In this document: positions 1 through 5,704 of the stretch, piece after piece | Position numbering within the stretch: position 1 is the stretch's first letter | Layout: the number at the start of each line of letters is the position of its first letter | Assembly: GCA_031289625.1 (NCBI GenBank) | Contig: JAITPB010000037.1 | Coordinates: 1 to 9,240, forward strand | Direction of reading: 5' to 3' | Source of the DNA: Clostridiales bacterium | Lineage (GTDB): Bacteria; Bacillota; Clostridia; Lachnospirales; WQUN01 | Length of the DNA stretch: 9,240 nucleotides | The notes under the pieces: generated by a model | Database searches by the model: none | Seen by the model: the letters and a program-made list of their open reading frames with translations, nothing else | Told to the model about the DNA's origin: nothing | Translations under genes and position numbers: made by a program

Positions 1-627
1 GTTACGCCAGTTGGCCTGGACATTGCGCTGGGCCAGGCCATTGCGGAAGAGCTGGGTCTGCAATGGGAAGTGGAGGACACAGCTTGGGACGGCATATTCG
101 CTGGGCTGGACATCAATAAGTATGACGTGGTCATTTCGGCTGTGACCATCGACGAGGAACGCAAGGTAACGATGGATTTTTCGACGCCGTATATCGAAAA
201 CTGGCAGGCCATTGTTGTGAAGAAAGGAAACCCTCCCGTCAATAGCATGTTGGAGCTGAACGGCCTTTCCGTCGGCTACCAGCAGGCGACCACATCCGAT
301 AAAATTTTGAAGCGGATGATTGAGTCCGGGGGGATCGAATGCGCGGTCAATGAATACGATAAAGTTTTGAACGCGTTTGACGATCTTCGGCTGGGGCGCA
401 CGGACGCGGTGCTGTGCGACAGCACTGTGGCGGACGGTTATCTCGCGCGGGAGCCGGACAATTTTGAAATCACCTGGATACAATCCTCTGAAGAAGGCGC
501 GGAGGCGGAAACATTCGGCGTCGCCATGAAAAAAGGCAACGCTAAATTGCAAGAGGCCATTAACGTCGCTCTGGACAATCTGTCGAAAAGCGGCCAATTG
601 GATGAAATCCGTAAAAACTGGCTTTGA
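1..627 (+). CDS. Polar amino acid ABC transporter substrate-binding protein (5'-truncated by window edge)
   Basis: The reading frame is open from base 1 and ends with TGA at 625-627, so the start and signal peptide lie upstream of the window. The visible 208 residues match the C-terminal three quarters of a family 3 solute-binding protein (SBP_bac_3, PBPb fold). This is an extracytoplasmic receptor that captures a polar amino acid and hands it to the permease. Recognisable stretches are GLDIALGQAIAEELGL (the usual GFDvdLakaiA segment), TAWDGIFAGL, the YDVVISAVTI..ER core, DFSTPYIENWQAIVV, the hinge-region segment DAVLCDSTVADGYL, and the terminal FGVAMKKGN...L..SGQLDEIRKNWL. A GTG at 70 lies inside the conserved domain and is not the true start. 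In a Gram-positive this would be a lipoprotein, but the lipobox is not in view. The permease gene follows after a 64-base gap that contains a hairpin. Family assignment is firm. The exact ligand cannot be read from this sequence. Confidence 0.93.
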   Translation, partial: VTPVGLDIALGQAIAEELGLQWEVEDTAWDGIFAGLDINKYDVVISAVTIDEERKVTMDFSTPYIENWQAIVVKKGNPPVNSMLELNGLSVGYQQATTSDKILKRMIESGGIECAVNEYDKVLNAFDDLRLGRTDAVLCDSTVADGYLAREPDNFEITWIQSSEEGAEAETFGVAMKKGNAKLQEAINVALDNLSKSGQLDEIRKNWL

Positions 628-645
628 TTGAGAAGCGTATACACT

Positions 646-680
646 GGCGTATGGCGGGAGTCATGCGCCTTAACTTTTTT
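646..680 (+). terminator. Intercistronic stem-loop with T-rich tail (partial terminator or attenuator)
   Basis: GGCGTATG (646-653) pairs with CATGCGCC (662-669) over eight base pairs, including one G-T wobble, around an 8-base loop. TTAAC and then six T residues (675-680) follow. A second small stem, CCTTAA (668-673) with TTAAGG (679-684), overlaps its 3' foot and covers the beginning of the permease Shine-Dalgarno. Hairpins between binding-protein and permease genes are a known way to keep the receptor in excess of the membrane components. The T-run begins five bases after the stem, so termination is probably incomplete. No separate promoter is visible before the permease. Confidence 0.5.
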
Positions 681-691
681 AAGGAGGACAT

Positions 692-1648
692 ATGGAAAAC
701 GTATTGGCGTTTAAAACTTTGTCCGCGCGTAAACAATGGATTAAAACTGGCGCAATTGTTTTGGCGGCGATCGCCGTATGCGCGGTTTTCGGTTTTTTAA
801 AGCCCAGCCGCGCCTCGCTGGCGGAACACGTATCCACTGACCTCATCCAGGAAGCGGGCAGTCAATACAGTGAAACATATTTCAATTATGTCGTATTTAA
901 TATTCTGCGGGGCAAAAATCTAATGACCGCCGTTTCGGATACCTATATCGGTTTTTTGCGCGGAATCCACCCGGTCAATTCCGGTTTTGCCGCCACGGCG
1001 GCGAATATGATCATCTGGCTGCCGCCGCTTGTGAACAGCGCGAAAGTGACCGTTTCCCTGTCGGTGGCGACAGTCATTGCGGGCGTTTTGCTGAGTATTT
1101 TTCTCGCGCTGGGTAAAATCTCCAAAAATAAATTTTTGCAAAAAATTTGCGGCGCGTACATATTCTTTTTTCGGGGCACGCCCTTGCTGATGCAGTTGTT
1201 TTTTATCTATTACGGTCTGCCGCAGATTAGCCCGTCTCTGGCCATCAACAATAAATTTCTGGCCGCTTTTATTGCGTTTTCGTTAAATTCAGCGGCGTAT
1301 TGCGCCGAGATCATCCGGGCGGCTATCCAATCCATTGACAAAGGGCAGTTTGAGGCTTCCCGCGTGCTGGGGATGAGCTACGCGCAGACCATGCGGCTGA
1401 TTGTCATTCCGCAGTCCATCCGCCGTCTGATCCCGCCGGTAGCCAATGAATTTATCATGCTGCTCAAAGACGCCTCGCTGGTTTCTATCATTGCTCTGTC
1501 GGATTTGACGCACATGACCCGGGCCATTTCCAGCGCGTCCAGTACCGTGCTCGTGTACATACCAGCCATGATCATCTATCTGATCATCACGGCGTTTTTC
1601 TCGTTTATATTTGCCCGTTTGGAGCGCCGCTTCTCCCTCTATCAATAA
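692..1648 (+). CDS. Polar amino acid ABC transporter permease with long N-terminal extension
   Basis: This 318-residue integral membrane protein is the translocation subunit of the uptake system whose receptor is encoded just upstream. ATG at 692 follows AAGGAGG (681-687) at a 4-base spacing. One membrane segment lies at about residues 19-36. An extracytoplasmic stretch of about 75 residues follows, and then the multi-helix core from about residue 114 (VNSAKVTVSLSVATVIAG). The family hallmarks are FFRGTPLLMQLFFIYYGLP, the cytoplasmic EAA loop beginning at E221 (EASRVLGMSYAQTM..IVIPQ, with the invariant Gly at 227), and NEFIMLLKDASLVSIIALSDL near the end. The EAA loop docks onto the ATPase. 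HisM/GlnP-type permeases are usually about 215-250 residues, so the N-terminal part is extra. The stop is TAA at 1646-1648. In the usual arrangement the ATPase would come next, but here an unrelated gene intervenes. The family call is firm. Confidence 0.95.
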   Translation: MENVLAFKTLSARKQWIKTGAIVLAAIAVCAVFGFLKPSRASLAEHVSTDLIQEAGSQYSETYFNYVVFNILRGKNLMTAVSDTYIGFLRGIHPVNSGFAATAANMIIWLPPLVNSAKVTVSLSVATVIAGVLLSIFLALGKISKNKFLQKICGAYIFFFRGTPLLMQLFFIYYGLPQISPSLAINNKFLAAFIAFSLNSAAYCAEIIRAAIQSIDKGQFEASRVLGMSYAQTMRLIVIPQSIRRLIPPVANEFIMLLKDASLVSIIALSDLTHMTRAISSASSTVLVYIPAMIIYLIITAFFSFIFARLERRFSLYQ

Positions 1649-1697
1649 TGATAAATGTCTGGTCTTGCGTATAGATCCACTTAAGGAGGCGGTCAAT

Positions 1698-2300
1698 ATA
1701 AGTGAAGTTAATGTTTTAAAGGCTCCTTACAAGGTCGAGGTAATCAGTGGTTTGCGTATTGTCATGATGTCGGAGCCAGCGCTAAATCATGATATTGTTG
1801 TATCGAACTTGCAAGGAATGTTTTACAATTTTTTGAGGGGTAAGATATGCAGGAGTTTTGTTGATGGCGTAGCTGTTCATTTATTAGAAGAATCAGGAGG
1901 TAAAGGTGATAATGTTGTAGTACCTGATGCTTTCATCTTATGTGATAGGCGTAAATGGCAAAAAGATGGCATACATGGAACCCCTGATTTAATTGTTGAA
2001 GTTCTTTCCCCTAGCACAAAGAAAAACGATCGTGGTTCTAAAAAGGATTTATATGAAAAAGCTGGTGTTAAGGAATATTGGCTTGTAGATCCAGATATTC
2101 AAGAGGTTGAAGTTTATTTGCTGAATGAAGATAGATTTCAATTATCTGATGTATATAGAATTCCAAAAGTTGATGATTTAGAAGAGTATAAATTGAACGC
2201 AAAAACAAAATTCAATATGGATTTGTTTTCGGATTTTGAAATTGATCTAAGAGATATATTTGAAGATGTTGTCGACTGGAATTTAACCAATAAAGCTTGA
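1698..2300 (+). CDS. Uma2 family (DUF820) PD-(D/E)XK-fold putative nuclease, inserted in transporter operon; apparent ATA start
   Basis: Counted from 1698 this is a 200-residue protein. The core reads YKVEVISGLRIVMMSEPALNH (residues 11-31), then VVVPDAFILCD (73-83), then TPDLIVEVLSPSTKKNDRGS (95-114), then KKDLYEKAGVKEYWLVDP (115-132). This is the Uma2/DUF820 signature. Asp77, Glu101 and a Lys in the KxxLYEKAGVKEYW block are likely counterparts of the PD-(D/E)XK catalytic residues. The family is abundant and often multicopy in some bacteria, and its cellular role is not established. Start choice is unusual. A strong AAGGAGG (1683-1689) stands 8 bases before ATA at 1698. The in-frame alternatives are TTG at 1611 or 1665 without a good Shine-Dalgarno, and ATG at 1764, which would cut off the conserved first strand. 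Codon use is AT-rich (about 35% GC in the line 1801-1860) and unlike its neighbours, which suggests acquisition. Family is confident. Start and function are not. Confidence 0.85.
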   Translation: MSEVNVLKAPYKVEVISGLRIVMMSEPALNHDIVVSNLQGMFYNFLRGKICRSFVDGVAVHLLEESGGKGDNVVVPDAFILCDRRKWQKDGIHGTPDLIVEVLSPSTKKNDRGSKKDLYEKAGVKEYWLVDPDIQEVEVYLLNEDRFQLSDVYRIPKVDDLEEYKLNAKTKFNMDLFSDFEIDLRDIFEDVVDWNLTNKA

Positions 2301-2375
2301 TTTTACGTCTGCTGGCAAATGTTTTCGGCCTCAAGTATCCTATCAAAAAAAGCAGTTTGGAGGTGGCGATGGCGT

Positions 2376-3137
2376 ATGGCGCTGATCCGCACGGAAAACA
2401 TCTGCAAAAATTTTAACGACCTGCGCGTATTGCGGGATGTCAGCCTTACAGTAGAGCAGGGCGAGGTGATTTGCCTGATTGGCCCTTCCGGCGCGGGCAA
2501 ATCCACTTTTCTGCGTTCGCTGATTCAATTGGAAAAAATTACAAGCGGTAAAATATTTATCGGCGAAAAACTTTTTCTGCACCGCGAAAACAACGTGACG
2601 GCGTTTCATACCGAATCGGCGGAATCCAAACGGCTGCTGTTGGAGATGGGCATGGTCTTCCAGTCCTTTAATCTTTTCCCGCATAAAACCGCTTTGGGAA
2701 ATGTCATTCTCGCGCCGATCCATGTAAAAAACGTAAAAAAAGAAGAGGCGGCGGAACAGGGCCGCGCCTTGCTGGCCAAAGTCGGCCTGAGCGACAAAGC
2801 GGACGAATATCCCGCGAGGCTTTCCGGCGGCCAGCGGCAGCGGGTGGCCATTGCGCGCGCGCTGGCGATGGAACCCAAGATCATGCTCTTCGACGAGCCG
2901 ACCAGCGCGCTCGATCCGGAATTGGTCGGGGAAGTTTTATCGGTGATGAAAAGCCTGGCGGAAAGTGGTATGACCATGCTGGTGGTTACGCATGAAATGG
3001 GCTTTGCAAAAGAAGCCTCCGATCGCGTCATCTTCATGTGCGACGGCGCTATCGCGGAAGAAGGCCCGCCGGATAAAATTTTCACAGCTCCGGAGAACCC
3101 GAGAACCAAACAGTTTTTAAACAGCATTCTGTTATAA
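2376..3137 (+). CDS. Polar amino acid ABC transporter ATP-binding protein (GlnQ/HisP type)
   Basis: This is the cytoplasmic ATPase that powers the uptake system. From ATG at 2376 it has 253 residues with all nucleotide-binding motifs intact. They are Walker A GPSGAGKST (36-44), Q-loop Gln96 in MVFQSFNLFPH, signature LSGGQ (149-153), Walker B IMLFDE (169-174), D-loop SALD (177-180) and the switch His206 in VVTHEMGFA. The stretch between Walker A and the Q-loop (about residues 64-90) is somewhat longer than in typical GlnQ, which is near 240 residues. The Shine-Dalgarno GGAGG (2359-2363) is 12 bases from ATG 2376, which is long. A closer ATG at 2369 is out of frame. Reading the frame upstream of 2376 gives a Trp/Arg-rich sequence unlike the family, which supports the chosen start. 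It lies 75 bases after the Uma2 gene and 9 bases before the EamA transporter gene. Substrate specificity is not determined by this subunit. Confidence 0.95.
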   Translation: MALIRTENICKNFNDLRVLRDVSLTVEQGEVICLIGPSGAGKSTFLRSLIQLEKITSGKIFIGEKLFLHRENNVTAFHTESAESKRLLLEMGMVFQSFNLFPHKTALGNVILAPIHVKNVKKEEAAEQGRALLAKVGLSDKADEYPARLSGGQRQRVAIARALAMEPKIMLFDEPTSALDPELVGEVLSVMKSLAESGMTMLVVTHEMGFAKEASDRVIFMCDGAIAEEGPPDKIFTAPENPRTKQFLNSILL

Positions 3138-3146
3138 GGAGAGGCA

Positions 3147-4007
3147 ATGGGCCAGTTCAAGCAGAATCAAAAATTATCAACATTTTATTTGTTTTTGACC
3201 GCGTTCATCTGGGGGCTGTCGTTTGTCGCGCAGCGCGTGGGCGCGGATTACATGGGAGTTTTTTTGTTTAACGGCGTCCGTTTTGCGTTGGGCGCTTTTT
3301 CTTTGATTCCTGTGATTTTAATTCTCGAACGAAAAAGAGGCGCTTCGCGCGTCACACTGCTGGCGGGCCTCGCGGGCGGCGCCGTGCTGTATATCGCGTC
3401 TACCCTGCAGCAGTTCGGCGTCGAGATCACCGGCTCCGCGGGAAGAGCTGGTTTTATCACTGGCCTTTATACCGTGCTGGTTCCGCTTCTCGGAATGCTG
3501 TGGGGGCGAAAAACATCTGGCCGCGCTTGGGCGGGCGCCGCCGCCGCGGTCGTGGGGCTTTATCTGCTCAGCGCTCCGGACGGCATTCAATCTGTAAGCA
3601 TCGGCGACGCCGTGCTGCTGAGTGGTGCGTTTTTTTGGGCCGCGCACATCATCCTCGTGGATCATTTTACAGACAGGATTCTCCCTCTGCGTTTTTCCCT
3701 GACGCAATTCGTCGTCTGCGCGGCTTTAAGCTTAATTTCGGCTTTATTTTTCGAGGATATCCAGTTGAGCGTCCTCATAGCCGGAAGGGTTCCCTTGCTG
3801 TACAGCGGTATTCTTTCCGTCGGCCTGGCCTATACGCTGCAAATATTTGGGCAGCGCGGCACGCCCCCGGCCAAGGCGGCTGTTATTTTTTCCCTGGAAG
3901 CGCTCTTTTCCGCCGTGGGCGCGGCTGTTCTGCTGGGTGAAACGATGGAACCGCGCGGCTATTTGGGCTGTGCGTTTATTTTTCTGGGCATACTCCTCTG
4001 CCATTAA
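3147..4007 (+). CDS. DMT superfamily transporter, EamA domain pair
   Basis: This 286-residue polytopic protein begins at ATG 3147 behind AAGGAG (3136-3141), 9 bases after the ATPase stop, so it belongs to the same transcript. It has the two-fold EamA architecture of about ten membrane helices. The first repeat starts with FLTAFIWGLSFVAQRVGADY and GVRFALGAFSLIP. The second starts with GDAVLLSGAFFWAAHIILVD and ends with AAVIFSLEALFSAVGAAVLL, GETMEPRGYLG and FIFLGILL, the typical terminal motif with the Glu before the ninth helix. Characterised members export amino acids or other metabolites, while others import. Placement directly behind an amino acid ABC importer suggests a related substrate, possibly as an overflow exporter, but that is inference. 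The stop TAA (4005-4007) is only 14 bases from the next promoter. No terminator is visible between them. Confidence 0.92.
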   Translation: MGQFKQNQKLSTFYLFLTAFIWGLSFVAQRVGADYMGVFLFNGVRFALGAFSLIPVILILERKRGASRVTLLAGLAGGAVLYIASTLQQFGVEITGSAGRAGFITGLYTVLVPLLGMLWGRKTSGRAWAGAAAAVVGLYLLSAPDGIQSVSIGDAVLLSGAFFWAAHIILVDHFTDRILPLRFSLTQFVVCAALSLISALFFEDIQLSVLIAGRVPLLYSGILSVGLAYTLQIFGQRGTPPAKAAVIFSLEALFSAVGAAVLLGETMEPRGYLGCAFIFLGILLCH

Positions 4008-4021
4008 CAGCGATTTCCTCA

Positions 4022-4050
4022 TTGACTGCTATGCATAATACTGGTAAAAT
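4022..4050 (+). promoter_or_regulatory. Sigma-A (sigma-70) promoter with extended -10 for the envelope operon
   Basis: TTGACT (4022-4027) is separated by exactly 17 bases from TAAAAT (4045-4050). TG at 4042-4043, one base before the -10 hexamer, makes an extended -10 (TGGTAAAAT). Transcription would start near 4056-4058, leaving a leader of about 15 bases that carries AAAGGAGG (4059-4066) and the ATG at 4073. This is the best promoter match I found in the window. It marks the boundary between the transporter operon and the envelope operon. Confidence 0.75.
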
Positions 4051-4072
4051 AAAGATCGAAAGGAGGCCTACG

Positions 4073-5692
4073 ATGCCAAAAACAAAAATATTATTCAAAA
4101 CGGTTTTATTCATGCTTCTGGTCATGGCGCTGGCGAGTATGACACAATTCGCCGTGTTCGCTTCTGACCTGACGGCCATCAATGAACCGGCTGACGGATC
4201 GGCCATCAACGAACCGCTCGAAGGTGAACCGCTCATTAACGAACCGGTCGACGGAGAACCGCTCATCAACGAACCGGCCATCAATGAACCAGCCGACGGA
4301 GAACCACTCAACAACGAACCGGCCATCAACGAACCGCTCGACGGAGAACCGGCTATCAACGAACCAGCCGACGGAAAACCGCTCAATAACGATTCGGATG
4401 TTGCCGAACTACCTGCAGAGGAAACCATCACGCCCGCTCCGGCTGCGGAAGAGGCGCCCGCAGAGTTTGCAGCGCCCTTGCCGGCTGCCCAGCTCAATAC
4501 AACCGATCATATCCAGTATTTGGATATCAAGGGCGGTCTTTTCCGGCCAAGCGCTCCTTTAACACGCGGCGAAGCGGCGAGAATGTTTTACGCCCTGCTG
4601 GCGTCCAAGCCGGACGGCGTGCCAAGCCTCTATGCGGATTTGGAAGGCACTGACTTCTATTATGAAGCGAACGGTTTAAGCGCGCTGGGAATTATGGATG
4701 GGTTTGAAGGCAAGTTTCAGCCTTTTGAGCCGATCACGCGCGCCGGGTTTGCCGCAGCGCTGCGTCGCTTTTATCCCGATGAATACATAACCAGCGACAT
4801 TGTTTTTACTGACGTGCCCTATGATTTCTGGGCTGGAGACTCGATTGTTTTTGTGACGGAAAAAGGCTGGATGCATAAAGACGAAGATGGAAATTTTTAT
4901 CCGTCGGAGCCTGTCACGCGCGCCCAAGCCGCGTCCATTATGAACATCATACTCGGGCGTGGATCGGATCGGGCTGCCATAGACAGCGAGAATTGGACTT
5001 TTGCGCTGTCGGATGTCCCGCCGAGCCATTGGGCTTTTTATGACATATTAGAAGCGGCCATCCGGCATGATTACACAAAACAAGAAAACGGCGCGGAACA
5101 GTGGACAGATTGGGACAGCCCGCAGGCCGCGCTTTCACCGGGTTTTCATTCGATTAACGGGGAACTCTATTACATAAACGATCAAGGTCAAATGCTGCGC
5201 TCCGCCAGTTACGGCAGCTGGTATTTTGATGAGAATGGCCGCTACACAACGCAAAATCAGGAACTGGATCGCATCCTGACCGATATTGTCAATAAAGTTA
5301 CGAACGACACGATGACAAACTGGGATAAACGGGTTGCGCTGTACCAATACGTACGCGGCAATTATTCTTATCTGAAGAGAGCTCATGTCGCAAAAGGGAC
5401 GCAAGGATGGGAAAGTGGATACGCGCTGACTTTTTTTCAGACCGGCCGGGGAAACTGCTTTAGCTTCGCCGGGGGTTATGGATTGCTTCTGCGTAAAATC
5501 GGCTATAATGTAAATATCATTGTTGGCAATGTCGGCAGAGCCGGTTCCCCGCACGGATGGGTGGAAATCCTCGAAAACGGTTCTGTGCGTATCGACGATC
5601 CCGAGCTGGATATGTCGTATCTTAAAAAGGGACAGCGTTTGGGCTTCTTAAACTTTACGTATTCAACAGCACCTTTTGCTTATCGAAAGTGA
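4073..5692 (+). CDS. SLH-domain surface protein with INEP repeat linker and transglutaminase-like domain
   Basis: ATG at 4073 follows AAAGGAGG (4059-4066) at 6 bases. In-frame TTG 4022 and ATG 4031 fall within the promoter and are rejected. The product has 539 residues. Residues 1-30 are a Sec signal peptide (basic MPKTK, hydrophobic core, FAVFAS near the cleavage site). Residues 36-107 are an acidic INEP repeat linker. SLH modules follow at about 146-190, 187-233 and 245-294, with cores LTRGE, ITRAG and VTRAQ, and a weaker SLH-like segment SDVPPSHWAFYDIL lies at 313-326. A short NGELYYINDQGQMLR/GSWYFDENGRY segment (362-391) resembles wall-binding repeats. The C-terminal domain is transglutaminase-like, with likely triad Cys462 (GRGNCFSFAGGYG), His494 (SPHGWVEI) and Asp508 or Asp509 (RIDDPELD). 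SLH modules bind pyruvylated secondary wall polymer. The papain-like domain could be a protease, crosslinker or inactive homologue. It is first in the operon with the acetylation genes. Confidence 0.92.
   Translation: MPKTKILFKTVLFMLLVMALASMTQFAVFASDLTAINEPADGSAINEPLEGEPLINEPVDGEPLINEPAINEPADGEPLNNEPAINEPLDGEPAINEPADGKPLNNDSDVAELPAEETITPAPAAEEAPAEFAAPLPAAQLNTTDHIQYLDIKGGLFRPSAPLTRGEAARMFYALLASKPDGVPSLYADLEGTDFYYEANGLSALGIMDGFEGKFQPFEPITRAGFAAALRRFYPDEYITSDIVFTDVPYDFWAGDSIVFVTEKGWMHKDEDGNFYPSEPVTRAQAASIMNIILGRGSDRAAIDSENWTFALSDVPPSHWAFYDILEAAIRHDYTKQENGAEQWTDWDSPQAALSPGFHSINGELYYINDQGQMLRSASYGSWYFDENGRYTTQNQELDRILTDIVNKVTNDTMTNWDKRVALYQYVRGNYSYLKRAHVAKGTQGWESGYALTFFQTGRGNCFSFAGGYGLLLRKIGYNVNIIVGNVGRAGSPHGWVEILENGSVRIDDPELDMSYLKKGQRLGFLNFTYSTAPFAYRK
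4178..4390. repeat. In-frame degenerate tandem repeat encoding INEP(A/L/V)(D/E)GEP units
   Basis: About 213 bases inside the SLH gene encode seven INEP motifs (residues 36, 45, 55, 65, 70, 85, 95) and one NNEP (80), separated by A/L/V-D/E-G-E-P-L/A. The spacing is mostly 30 bases, with 9- and 15-base variants, and a 45-base higher-order unit ends in LNNEPA. The DNA copies are similar (for example repeated GACGGAGAACC), pointing to recent duplication or slippage. The encoded peptide is acidic and Pro-rich, probably an extended spacer between the signal peptide and the SLH modules. Confidence 0.85.
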
Positions 5693-5704
5693 CGGATTGA
5701 TTCT

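Noticed and set aside
1647..1675. Own promoter for the Uma2 gene using TATAGA at 1670-1675
   Set aside because: The -10-like hexamer has no acceptable -35 at 16-18 bases upstream (the sequence there is AATGAT).
1649..2358. Uma2 segment as a complete insertion sequence
   Set aside because: No transposase, no terminal inverted repeats and no convincing direct repeat at the two ends. Only short resemblance (GGAGGcGG/GGAGGtGG) between two ribosome-binding sites was seen.
2606..3160. 184-codon reverse-strand open frame over the ATPase gene
   Set aside because: The forward frame has every ABC ATPase motif. The reverse frame shows no domain and arises from codon bias.
3987..4021. Terminator at the end of the EamA transporter gene
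   Set aside because: Only a 4-bp stem GGCA/TGCC within the coding end, with no following T-run.
4178..4390. CRISPR-like periodic repeats
   Set aside because: The periodicity is in codon frame, the units are contiguous without unique spacers, and they encode a regular peptide.
3976..4497. Reverse-strand open frame with SGSPSAGSLMAG-like repeats
   Set aside because: It is a shadow of the INEP repeat on the other strand. It would also run across the promoter at 4022-4050.
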